NCBI GenBank assembly: GCA_964549785.1
Contig: CAZJXA010000029.1
Coordinates: forward strand, 1-21,694
Direction: 5' to 3'
Source of the DNA: JBEIUO01 sp964549785
GTDB taxonomy: Bacteria > Planctomycetota > Phycisphaerae > Phycisphaerales > UBA1924
DNA length: 21,694 nt
In this document: positions 1 to 7,372 of the stretch, piece by piece
Layout of the letters: each line of letters starts with the position of its first letter
Numbering within the stretch: position 1 is the first letter of the stretch
The notes under the pieces: model-generated
Databases searched by the model: none
What the model saw: the letters and a program-made list of their open reading frames with translations, nothing else
What the model was told of the DNA's origin: nothing
Made by a program: the position numbers and the translations under genes

Positions 1-558
1 GCCGCAGGGGGCGGTGGCGAGGGTGGCCGCCCGATGGGTGCGCCATGCCGCAGCGATTCCGCCGATGGCGACCGTGACGAGTGGCGCCAGCCAGATATCG
101 AGTTCACCGATGCGGCCGGAGCGGGCGTAGAGGACGCCGGTGGCGAGCATCCCAGCGCCGAAGAAGGCGGCGTCGCGCGCGAAAGACTCGGAGTCGGCGC
201 GGGAACGTTCGGTGAGGAGTTTCCGGCCGACCAAGTAGGTCGCGAGAACGCCGATCCAGGCGGCGATCGCGGCGGCGGCCCGGAGTTCCCACTCGCCGGC
301 GATTTCGCCGCGGACTTTGGCGAGCGTGAGTTGCACCCAGTAGAAGAAGGGCGGCTTGGCGAGGTAGGGTTGGCCGTTGATCGTGGGGTAGAGCCAGTTC
401 CCGCTCAGGCTCATTTCCCTCGCGGCGAGCGCCCGCTGTGCTTCCTGCCAGTTCGTCAGTCCGTGGGTGGTGAGGCCAACAAAGAAGGTGATGAAGCAGA
501 GGGCCGAGAGCACAAGGCCGTCGCGAAGGCGGGAGGGTGGATGTGTGGAGTCGGTCAG
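1..558 (-). CDS. ArnT/GT39-type membrane glycosyltransferase, N-terminal fragment
   Basis: The reading frame stays open to the left edge, so only about 186 N-terminal residues are visible. It reads as a dolichyl-phosphate-mannose or ArnT-like glycosyltransferase, a polytopic inner-membrane enzyme that moves a sugar from a polyprenyl-phosphate donor to a lipid or protein on the periplasmic side. A first hydrophobic helix is followed by the family-typical loop with WQEAQRALAAREM, SGNWLYPTINGQPYLAKPP and FFYW, which in relatives carries the acidic catalytic residue. A second loop has RSGRIGELDIWL before the next helix. There is no ATG near the start. I used a CTG at 558 that overlaps the sirtuin stop in a CTGA arrangement; a GTG at 513 is an alternative. 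The overlap suggests co-transcription with the sirtuin gene. The acceptor cannot be predicted. Confidence 0.72.
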   Translation of the reverse strand, partial: MTDSTHPPSRLRDGLVLSALCFITFFVGLTTHGLTNWQEAQRALAAREMSLSGNWLYPTINGQPYLAKPPFFYWVQLTLAKVRGEIAGEWELRAAAAIAAWIGVLATYLVGRKLLTERSRADSESFARDAAFFGAGMLATGVLYARSGRIGELDIWLAPLVTVAIGGIAAAWRTHRAATLATAPCG

Positions 559-1361
559 GCCATTGCCCCCGGGCCGAATGCAGCGCGGACGAGCGCGGGA
601 AGCACGGCTGACGATGAGCCACCGAGGGTGGCATCGACGAATTCCGAAGCGGGCGTCGCCTCCAGATTCACTTCAATAGTGAACGCCTCATTGCGTTTGG
701 CGTCGAACAGAAATCCCGCCGCCGGGTAGACCACAGCGCTCGTTCCGATGGACATGAAGACATCGCACGAGCCGGCCGCGCTCGCTGCCGCGGCGAGCGC
801 GGCGGGCGGGAGCATTTCGCCGAACCACACGACGTCGGGCCGCAAGAGAGCGCCGGGCGTGAACGGTGAAGTCGGCGGGTAGGTGCGGAAGGCTGATTCG
901 GGGGGCGTCATTCGTTCGCCCGATGTGGTGCAGCGCCATTCCATAATCGTGCCGTGCAACTCGACGACACCGATGCTGCCGGCGCGTTGGTGAAGGCGGT
1001 CCACATTCTGTGTGAGCAGCACGAACTCGCCTCCCTTGGCTTCGACCGCGCGTTGGAGCGCCGCCAGGGCGCGATGGCCGGGGTTGGGTTCCGCGGCGAG
1101 ACAGCCCATGCGCCGCCAGTCGTACCACTTGCTCACCATGGCCGGGTCGCGTGCAAATGCTTCGGGCGTGGCGAGCGTCGCGGGATCAAACTCCTTCCAC
1201 AGCGACTGCATGTCGGGCGGCAGGTCGGCGGTGGTCGCGCCGCGGAAGGTTCGCAGGCCGGATTCGGCGGAAATGCCCGCGCCGGTGATGACGGCGACGC
1301 GTTTTGCGGCGGCGAGTCTGCGGGCGACGAGTTCGATCGGGCGAACAGTCATGGGCGACAT
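555..1361 (-). CDS. Sirtuin, NAD-dependent protein deacylase (class III-like)
   Basis: A 268-residue Sir2/CobB-family protein that would remove acyl groups from lysine using NAD. Visible motifs are GAGISAESGLRTFRG (27-41, NAD binding), TQNVDRLHQRAGS (117-129) and VELHGTI with the catalytic H136. Y80 and R83 in WYDWRR match the Tyr-x-x-Arg pair that in SIRT5 and CobB reads succinyl and malonyl groups, so desuccinylase activity is plausible. The zinc module is eroded: between H136 and LRPDVVWFGE there is a single cysteine (C144) rather than the usual four. I chose the ATG at 1361; an ATG at 1352 or a GTG at 1415 is possible, and none has a clear Shine-Dalgarno. The gene lies about 60 bases behind the MmgE/PrpD gene on the same strand. 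Confidence 0.9.
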   Translation of the reverse strand: MSPMTVRPIELVARRLAAAKRVAVITGAGISAESGLRTFRGATTADLPPDMQSLWKEFDPATLATPEAFARDPAMVSKWYDWRRMGCLAAEPNPGHRALAALQRAVEAKGGEFVLLTQNVDRLHQRAGSIGVVELHGTIMEWRCTTSGERMTPPESAFRTYPPTSPFTPGALLRPDVVWFGEMLPPAALAAAASAAGSCDVFMSIGTSAVVYPAAGFLFDAKRNEAFTIEVNLEATPASEFVDATLGGSSSAVLPALVRAAFGPGAMA

Positions 1362-1420
1362 GGGATAGGAGGGCGTGAGATTGAGCGGGCTTACGTCGCG
1401 ATCCGCGCGGAGCACGTTCG

Positions 1421-3085
1421 TTACTGGAACGCCCTTCTGACCGCCAGCGGGAAGTCGAGGATGGTGGCCACGTCTTCCGGTGATTTACTCTCGAGTTTGC
1501 TCAGGCGCTTGATGATTGGCTTGGGGTCGTCGAAGGCGATGGCACCGAGGGCGGCAAACTTCTGATCGAGGATTTCGCGCAGATCGACCTTGTCGGGTCC
1601 GGCGTCGTTGCGGGCGTGGCCGCCGGGGTACATCACGAGCCCCGAGTCGTGTTCCGTGCCTTCATCATCGGTGATGACCATGGAGGTCGGGATGCCGTCG
1701 GGGTACTTGGCGTCGTATTCGGGTCCGCCGTGCTCGAAACTCATCTTGCCCATCAATTCGCGGGTTAGCGGATCGTGCAGGCTCTTCATGTCGAAGTCGC
1801 GCGGCAGGAGCATCAACTCCTTCCATCCGAGCGGTTTCTTGGTGGCCTGACGAAGTTCGAGGGCTTTGCGGAGCATGGTGCACACGAGGTAGAGCATCGA
1901 GTGATCCGCGCTCTGACGGGTCTTGGGATCGCGCTTGGCGGGGTCGCCGATGATGCCGAAGGCGGGTTCGTAGGCACGCACACGCATGGACTGGATGCAA
2001 TCGCCGGTCTGGTCTTCGAGGAGGCGGGGGGCCGCGTTGATGAGGTTGATCAGGCCTTGCAGGGCGCCCGCGCTCTGGTGTTCGTAGAGGCCCAGTTTGA
2101 AGTGCATGCCCATGACCGCGAAGTCGGACCCGGCGCGGGAGAGGTGGAGATCGAACGGGGAGGCATCTCGGGTATCGGTGTTGGGCTTGCTTGCCCCGAC
2201 CTTCTGGAACATCTGTCCGGGCCCCTCGAAGATGCGGAAGATCGCTTCGGGGTTGCGGAACATATCGCGGGGGCCCATGAAGCCGGCCATGCTGCGCTTG
2301 ACGCTCAATACCGCGGCCTCGGTGCTGATGGCGGCGGAACTGCCCTTGCTGTCGGACAGCTGTTTGCCGGCGCGGATAGCGCGGAAGGGGACGTAGTGGG
2401 CCAGCACCATGCCGATGGCGGACTCGATCTGGCTGGCGGTTGCGCCCATCATCGCGCCGAAGGCCGCGGCCGAGCCGATGGCGCCGTGGACGACGTGGTC
2501 GATCTTGTAGGTTTTCAGGCTGAAGGCTTCGGCGAGCCGGCCGCGGACTTCGTCGAGGAGGATCATGCCGCGGAGGGCGAACGCGCCGTCTCTCCCGCGG
2601 AGTTGGGCGGCGGCGAGGGCGACGGGGTAGAAGTCGTTGTGGCCAAATTCGCCGGCGGTCTGGTTGCGGGCGGGGTTGAAGCCGAAGTTGGTGCCGTTGC
2701 TGTCCCACTCACGCACCGCCGCTGAATTGGCGACGATGGCCTTCTCGACTTGGACGTCGGTGCGGCCGCCGAAGACGGGGACCCCGGTGCGGACGGTGGA
2801 GCCGGGCGGAGCCCAAGGCACGCCCTGCATGGAGCCCATGCCGGAGGTGGGGGTGGCGTATTGCATGGCCTCGTTGCGGAGAAGAACCGGGGCGTTGGTT
2901 CCCATGGCGATCGCGGAAAGCCCGCAGAGGCAGGCGTCGGTGTGGAAGAGGTTGGTGCGTTCGAGCACCGAAGCGTCGGGCTCGGCGCGGACGCCGGCCT
3001 GGTCGGACATGAAGTCGATGGCGAACTGAGCGATGCCGAGGGCCTGATTGGAGTCGGCGGGGAGGGTTACAACAGCGGCGGGCAT
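1421..3085 (-). CDS. MmgE/PrpD family protein (2-methylcitrate dehydratase-like)
   Basis: A 554-residue protein of the MmgE/PrpD family, whose characterised members include 2-methylcitrate dehydratase (PrpD, propionate catabolism) and cis-aconitate decarboxylase. Family features seen are REWDSNGTNF around residue 125, GHNDFYP (148-154), a KQLSDSKGSSAA stretch (241-252), FKLGLYEHQSAGAL (329-342) and the late ADHSMLYLV (393-401). It is longer than the 450-480 residues usual for PrpD, with an extended N-terminus and extra C-terminal segments, so the substrate may differ. The ATG at 3085 is preferred over one 54 bases upstream because GGAG sits 9 bases before it and the protein there aligns with the family start. 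No other methylcitrate-cycle gene (prpB, prpC) is in the window. The next gene on the strand is the sirtuin. Confidence 0.85.
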   Translation of the reverse strand: MPAAVVTLPADSNQALGIAQFAIDFMSDQAGVRAEPDASVLERTNLFHTDACLCGLSAIAMGTNAPVLLRNEAMQYATPTSGMGSMQGVPWAPPGSTVRTGVPVFGGRTDVQVEKAIVANSAAVREWDSNGTNFGFNPARNQTAGEFGHNDFYPVALAAAQLRGRDGAFALRGMILLDEVRGRLAEAFSLKTYKIDHVVHGAIGSAAAFGAMMGATASQIESAIGMVLAHYVPFRAIRAGKQLSDSKGSSAAISTEAAVLSVKRSMAGFMGPRDMFRNPEAIFRIFEGPGQMFQKVGASKPNTDTRDASPFDLHLSRAGSDFAVMGMHFKLGLYEHQSAGALQGLINLINAAPRLLEDQTGDCIQSMRVRAYEPAFGIIGDPAKRDPKTRQSADHSMLYLVCTMLRKALELRQATKKPLGWKELMLLPRDFDMKSLHDPLTRELMGKMSFEHGGPEYDAKYPDGIPTSMVITDDEGTEHDSGLVMYPGGHARNDAGPDKVDLREILDQKFAALGAIAFDDPKPIIKRLSKLESKSPEDVATILDFPLAVRRAFQ

Positions 3086-3224
3086 GAGGAGATTCTCCGG
3101 GAAACAGGAGTGCGGTCGGGAGGGTAGGAAATCCGCCAAGGGGGAACGCAGAAGGGGCGGGCCATGCGCGACGGGCTTGCCCTTTCGGGGAATGGGGCCG
3201 AATACTCGGGCCCGATTGTGCGGC

Positions 3225-4190
3225 TCATTCTGGGGCGAGTTCCGGGATGTGCTTCGTCATGCTGGAGACGTACTTGAAGACGCTGTCGCAGAAGATCATG
3301 ACGCCGCAGCCGGCGTTTGGGATTGGTTGACGCCCGAGGACGTTGCGGGCACCCTCAAAGATGAGGCCGGAACTGGGCCCGGCGAAGAGGCCTTCGCGAC
3401 GGCAGAGTTCGAGAGCGGTGGTGTAGGCTTTCTCAAAGTCGATCTCGAGGATTTCATCGATGAGGGCGGGGTCGAACAACTTCGAGACGTGGAGTTCGGA
3501 GGTGTTGCGAAGGCCGGGGACGTCGTGGCCCTCGCTGGGCTGCACCGCGAAGACCTTGATATCGGGGTTCTTTGACTTGAGGTAGGTGGCGCAGCCGGTC
3601 ACGGTTCCGCAGGTGCCGAGCGAAGTGAAGAGGTGCGTGACTTTGCCCCCGGTTTGCCGCCAGATTTCGGGGCCGGTGGTTCGGACGTGGGCTTCGGAGT
3701 TGGCGCGGTTCTCGTATTGGTTGGGCATCACGTAGCGCTCGGGGCGGGCCTTGGCGTACGACTTGGCGATGCCGATCGAGCCCTCGCCCATGCCGGGGGA
3801 GGGGCACATGGCGTCGTTGATGACGTCCACATCGGCCCCGGCGATTTTCAGGAGCACTTTTTTCTCGTCGGGGACTTTGTTGGGCACGATCGCCCGCATG
3901 GAGTAGCCCTTCATGGAGGCGATGGCGGCGAGACTGATGCCGGTGTTTCCGGAGGTGGGTTCGACGAGGCCGCGGGCCGCCGTGAGCTTGCCTTCACTCT
4001 CGAGTTGGGCGATGAGGGCGGCTGCCGCGCGGTCCTTCACGCTTCCGAAGGGGTTCATCCACTCCAGTTTCGCAAACAGATCGAATCCGGGGGCGGGGTT
4101 CAAGGCGTTGATGCGGACGAGAGGGGAAGGGTTTTCCTCGTTGGGGAGCATCTCCAGCACGGAGTCGTAGACGCGGGTGGCGTGATTCAT
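3225..4190 (-). CDS. Cysteine synthase family PLP enzyme (CysK/CysM-like)
   Basis: A 321-residue fold-type II PLP enzyme, most like O-acetylserine sulfhydrylase, which makes cysteine from an activated serine and sulfide. The Schiff-base lysine is K52 in NPFGSVKDRAA, the substrate loop is PTSGNTGISLA (78-88), the phosphate-binding loop is GTCGTVTG (192-199) and GPSSG lies at 271-275. The loop has Cys where most family members have Gly (GTGGT). Length fits the family. The ATG at 4190 begins a normal family N-terminus, while the upstream extension to 4322 overlaps the start of the divergent trpF and looks non-coding. No strong ribosome binding site is visible. CysK, CysM, cystathionine beta-synthase-like and other beta-replacement enzymes cannot be separated from sequence alone. 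The 126 bases to trpF must hold divergent promoters. Confidence 0.9.
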   Translation of the reverse strand: MNHATRVYDSVLEMLPNEENPSPLVRINALNPAPGFDLFAKLEWMNPFGSVKDRAAAALIAQLESEGKLTAARGLVEPTSGNTGISLAAIASMKGYSMRAIVPNKVPDEKKVLLKIAGADVDVINDAMCPSPGMGEGSIGIAKSYAKARPERYVMPNQYENRANSEAHVRTTGPEIWRQTGGKVTHLFTSLGTCGTVTGCATYLKSKNPDIKVFAVQPSEGHDVPGLRNTSELHVSKLFDPALIDEILEIDFEKAYTTALELCRREGLFAGPSSGLIFEGARNVLGRQPIPNAGCGVMIFCDSVFKYVSSMTKHIPELAPE

Positions 4191-4315
4191 GCGGGAATCG
4201 TAGAGCAGCGAAGCGGGTTTACCGGTCACGCCGGGATGCGTGCTGAGACCCACTCGTCGAGACCGGAATTCCGGGCTGAGTGGGACCGCGCGCGGGCTAA
4301 CGTTGCGCCACACAC

Positions 4316-4960
4316 ATGGCACGAACCCGCATCAAAATTTGTGGAATCCGGGATGACGATGCGTTGGCTGCGGCCGTGGCCGCCGGGGCCGACGCCGTCG
4401 GGTTCAACTTTGTGAAATCGTCGGTTCGCTATATCGAGCCTGGGGAGGCCGATCGCCTTGTGCAGATGTTGCCGCCGTTGGTGGTGGGGGTGGGCGTCTA
4501 TGTCAACCCGGTGTACGACGAGTTTTGCGATATCGAAGAGCAGTGCCCGTTCCTGGCGTTCAGCCAATTGCACGGGAACGAGGGCGTGAAAACGGTCAAG
4601 CAGTGCGGTCCGGATGTCATCAAGGCGATCCGGTTTGATGCGGCGACGATCGCGGCGGAACTTTTGGAATGGGCCAAAGTGGAAGAGGTCGCGGCGATCC
4701 TGATCGATGGTGGGAATGGCGGCGAGGGGAAGACGGTTGACTGGCAGAAGTTGGCGGACGCGCTGTCGGACAACGAGCTGCCGGTCTTTCTGGCGGGCGG
4801 GCTGACCCCGAACAATGTGGGCGAAGCGATCCGGATCGTGCGGCCCTACGCGGTGGATGTGGCGAGCGGGGTCGAGAGTGACCCGGGGGTCAAGGACGCC
4901 GAGTTGATCGAGGCGTTCTGCAAGGCGGTGCGCGAGGCGGATGCTGCGGGAGATGAGTAA
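4316..4960 (+). CDS. trpF: Phosphoribosylanthranilate isomerase
   Basis: A 214-residue TIM-barrel enzyme of tryptophan biosynthesis that converts N-(5-phosphoribosyl)anthranilate to the carboxyphenylamino-deoxyribulose phosphate. The N-terminus RIKICGI carries the catalytic base Cys9. The catalytic acid is Asp131 in AAILIDGG. QLHG (84-87), the phosphate-binding LAGGLTPNNV (159-168) and VDVASGVE (180-187) are all present, and length is normal. No other trp gene is nearby, so this is an unlinked trpF. The start is the ATG whose protein begins directly with the first beta strand; its upstream bases show no Shine-Dalgarno. It is divergent from the cysteine synthase-like gene and lies 82 bases before mqnD, so it may share a transcript with it. 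Confidence 0.96.
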   Translation: MARTRIKICGIRDDDALAAAVAAGADAVGFNFVKSSVRYIEPGEADRLVQMLPPLVVGVGVYVNPVYDEFCDIEEQCPFLAFSQLHGNEGVKTVKQCGPDVIKAIRFDAATIAAELLEWAKVEEVAAILIDGGNGGEGKTVDWQKLADALSDNELPVFLAGGLTPNNVGEAIRIVRPYAVDVASGVESDPGVKDAELIEAFCKAVREADAAGDE

Positions 4961-5042
4961 AGGCGGCGGGTCAGGGCGCTGGGGCGTGCCGGGATTCCAT
5001 CAGAAGTCACACGACCCAACTCGAGAGGAGGCCGACGGAGCG

Positions 5043-6020
5043 ATGTATTCGAGCGTGAACCCCAAGAAGCGCGGCGACCTGAACCTGGCCCATTCGGGCG
5101 ACCCCGACGATGCGTTCATGTGGTGGCCGATCACCGGCAAGGTGGGGCCGGACGGGGTGCCGTGGAAGGGCGATGATGCGAAGGCGGTGATCGATTGCGG
5201 GCGGTTCACGTTCAAGGCGATTCCCGGTGATATCGAGGAGTTCAATCGGAGAGCAGCGGCCTACGGCGACTTGGATATCACGGCGTTGAGCGTGCGGACG
5301 TGGCCGGAAGTTCGGCAACGCTACGCGATGACGGCGTGTGGCGGGTCGTTTGGGGAGGGGTACGGGCCCAAGGTGGTGGCGAAGAACGACCGGTACGACA
5401 TCGAGGGTGCGGAGAGTTTGAGGGATGAAGCGTTCAAGGTCGCGATCCCCGGGAAGCGCACGACGGCATTCTTGGTGTTGAGTCTGCTCATCGGGAAGAC
5501 GTCGATGTTCCGCAAGGAGCGGTTTATCGAGATGCCGTTTGACCGGATCATCCCGGCGGTGGTGAGCGGCGAGGTGGATGCCGGGTTGGTGATCCACGAG
5601 GGGCAGACGTCGTTCGCGGATGCGGACCTCAAGCAGGTGATCGACCTGGGGTCGTGGTGGAAGCAGACGCGGAACTTGCCGTTGCCACTGGGGATCAACG
5701 CGATCCGGCGGGACTTCGATGGGCGGTTCGGAGATGGGTCGCAGGCGGAAGTTCTTGGGCTATTACGGAAATCGATCGATTACGCGTTGGCACATCGGTC
5801 GGAATCGATCCACTACACGTTGCCGTACGCGGTCGAGAACGCGCGGCGGAGCGGGACGCAGGTGCCGACGATCGAAGGAGTGGATGCGTACGTGTCGATG
5901 TATGTGACGAAACTGACGATCGACATGGGTGACGCGGGGCGTAATGCGATTCAGAAACTCTTGAACGAGGGGCACGCGGCGGGGTTGTGTGACCACCCGG
6001 GCGACGTGGAGGCGGTTTGA
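5043..6020 (+). CDS. mqnD: 1,4-dihydroxy-6-naphthoate synthase, futalosine menaquinone pathway
   Basis: A 325-residue protein matching MqnD, which converts cyclic de-hypoxanthine futalosine to 1,4-dihydroxy-6-naphthoate in the alternative menaquinone pathway. The fold is of the periplasmic-binding-protein type. Diagnostic motifs are LNLAHSGDPDDAFMWW (13-28), GGSFGEGYGPKVV (100-112), GEVDAGLVIHEGQTSF (176-191) and LGSWW then LPLPLG (202-217). An in-frame ATG exists at 4941, but it would overlap trpF and add a non-conserved leader. The ATG at 5043 is preceded by AGGAGG 11 bases upstream and begins the conserved region. The protein is somewhat longer than typical MqnD (about 270-290 residues), with an insertion after the first motif. 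mqnA, mqnB, mqnC and mqnE are not in the window. Confidence 0.93.
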   Translation: MYSSVNPKKRGDLNLAHSGDPDDAFMWWPITGKVGPDGVPWKGDDAKAVIDCGRFTFKAIPGDIEEFNRRAAAYGDLDITALSVRTWPEVRQRYAMTACGGSFGEGYGPKVVAKNDRYDIEGAESLRDEAFKVAIPGKRTTAFLVLSLLIGKTSMFRKERFIEMPFDRIIPAVVSGEVDAGLVIHEGQTSFADADLKQVIDLGSWWKQTRNLPLPLGINAIRRDFDGRFGDGSQAEVLGLLRKSIDYALAHRSESIHYTLPYAVENARRSGTQVPTIEGVDAYVSMYVTKLTIDMGDAGRNAIQKLLNEGHAAGLCDHPGDVEAV

Positions 6021-6042
6021 GGGGGAGAAGGTGTTCGGAATC

Positions 6043-6119
6043 AGGCACCAGGCATCGGGCACTCGGCTTTAGGCATTGGGCATTGGGCATTGGGCATTGG
6101 GCATCGGGCATCGGGCACT
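6043..6119. repeat. Tandem heptamer array, 11 units, consensus RGGCAYY
   Basis: Eleven 7-base units follow each other in perfect register, mostly GGGCATT, GGGCATC, GGGCACT or AGGCATT, with one diverged unit CGGCTTT at 6064-6070. Three units at 6078-6098 are identical GGGCATT. Weaker units (CGGAATC at 6036 and AGGTGTT at 6029) may extend the array towards the mqnD stop. It fills most of the gap between mqnD and the BioF-like gene. As it reads open in all frames it mimics coding sequence on the minus strand, but the resulting Met-Pro-rich peptide is low complexity. It resembles the heptameric short tandemly repeated repetitive (STRR) sequences known from heterocystous cyanobacteria. Confidence 0.9.
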
Positions 6120-6183
6120 ACGGGACAAGGACGTACTTTATGCTTACTTTTTTTGACCATCGGCGCGTCGATTGAGACTTCCC

Positions 6184-7287
6184 ATGCCGCGTCTACCCAT
6201 TGAACATGCCACGACCACGACTGTGCGGATGAACGGGCGGGAACTTCTGGCGTTCGGCGGGTGCAACTACATCGGGCTGGCCCACGAGCCGGAGGTTCAT
6301 GCAGCGCTGGTGGCGGCACTGGCGGAGTACGGGATCAGCACGACCGCGAGCCGCGAAACCACGGGGAATACGCGGGTTCATGAGGAGCTGGAGGCCGCGC
6401 TGGCGGCCTTCACAGGGCAGGAGGCCGCGATCCTGTCGGCCGAGGGCTACACGGCGAATTTCGCGGCGTGTCAGGGGCTGGCCGACACATGCCGCGTGGC
6501 CCTGATTGATTCGCACGCTCACCGGAGCCTGCGGAACGCGGCCACCGCGGCCGGGATGTTCGTCTTTGAATACGAGCACCTGAACGCCAATTCGGCGGCG
6601 TGGCTCGCGAGACAGAATGCGGATGCGGGCGTGGCGATTATGACCGACAGCGTCTTCGCGGCGGACGGCGCCGTGGCCCCCTTGCGAGAGTTGCTGGGTG
6701 TGCTGCCGGATGCGCGGTCGGCGTTGGTCATCGACGATTGCCACGGCTTTGCGGTCTTGGGGCCCCGGGGTGAGGGGGCCATCCGGCATTTCGGGCTGGA
6801 CGACGAGCGGGTGGTCATGACGACGACGCTTGCCAAAGGCTTGGGGTGCTACGGCGGCGCGGTGTTGGGGCGGCGCGGGCTGGTTCAGAAGGTTCAGGAT
6901 AATGCCTGGGTGTATCGCAGCAGCACGCCGGTGCCGCCTCCCCTCGCCGCGGCCGCGCTGGCGGCGGTGGGCGTTATGGAGCGTGGGGGCGTTGAGCGCG
7001 TGGCGCGGCTCCGCGCCAACGTCGAGCGAGTATCGGCCGGCCTGAGGCGGCTGGGCCTCTTGGGGACACGGAGCGCCGACGTGCCGATCCCGATTTTCAC
7101 GTTCTGGTTTGAGCCGGGCGCGGCGATGCAGACGGTCTACGAGCGTTTGCTGGAAGCGGGCGTGCTGGCGCCGCTGATCGCCTACCCGGGTGGACCGACC
7201 GAGCATTACTTTCGAGTGGTGGTGAACGCGATGCACACGGAAGCGGACGTCGAACGCTTATTGAGTGCGTTGCGGGCGGCGGTGTGA
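6184..7287 (+). CDS. Alpha-oxoamine synthase (8-amino-7-oxononanoate synthase-like)
   Basis: A 367-residue fold-type I PLP enzyme of the alpha-oxoamine synthase group, which decarboxylatively condenses an amino acid with an acyl-thioester; BioF in biotin synthesis is the best known member. The Schiff-base lysine is K218 in TTTLAKGLGCYGGAV. Other features are FGGCNYIGLAHEPEV (24-38), ASRETTGNTRVHEELE (55-70), IDSHAHRSL (108-116) and VIDDCHGFAVLGPRGEG (182-198), the last holding the Asp and His that contact PLP. The ATG at 6184 is used; a TTG at 6172 would add four residues, and neither has a good ribosome binding site. Other bio genes are absent, so a role in biotin synthesis is not supported by context; 2-amino-3-ketobutyrate ligase-like or secondary amine chemistry remain possible. 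Confidence 0.85.
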   Translation: MPRLPIEHATTTTVRMNGRELLAFGGCNYIGLAHEPEVHAALVAALAEYGISTTASRETTGNTRVHEELEAALAAFTGQEAAILSAEGYTANFAACQGLADTCRVALIDSHAHRSLRNAATAAGMFVFEYEHLNANSAAWLARQNADAGVAIMTDSVFAADGAVAPLRELLGVLPDARSALVIDDCHGFAVLGPRGEGAIRHFGLDDERVVMTTTLAKGLGCYGGAVLGRRGLVQKVQDNAWVYRSSTPVPPPLAAAALAAVGVMERGGVERVARLRANVERVSAGLRRLGLLGTRSADVPIPIFTFWFEPGAAMQTVYERLLEAGVLAPLIAYPGGPTEHYFRVVVNAMHTEADVERLLSALRAAV

Positions 7288-7372
7288 CGCTCGAACGTCC
7301 GCGCGTCTAAAAAAAGGGCCAAGCGTTCAAACGGTCAAACGGCCAACAGGGATGCCCGACGCGGGGAGAGTC
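7288..7372. other. Short gap between converging genes
   Basis: The 85 bases between the stops of the BioF-like gene and the dihydropyrimidinase gene hold an A-run (seven A) and short repeats of the type GTTCAAACGG / GGTCAAACGG (7325-7344). I see no convincing hairpin terminator. Confidence 0.4.

Noticed and set aside
104..634. Arg/Pro-rich minus-strand frame of 176 codons at the left end
   Set aside because: It is in another frame of the glycosyltransferase and the sirtuin end; the glycosyltransferase frame carries recognisable family motifs while this one is low-complexity.
5695..6319. Minus-strand frames with repeated Met-Pro-Asn-Ala-Gln-Cys
   Set aside because: The peptide repeat is only the translation of the heptamer array, and the flanks are shadows of mqnD and the BioF-like gene.
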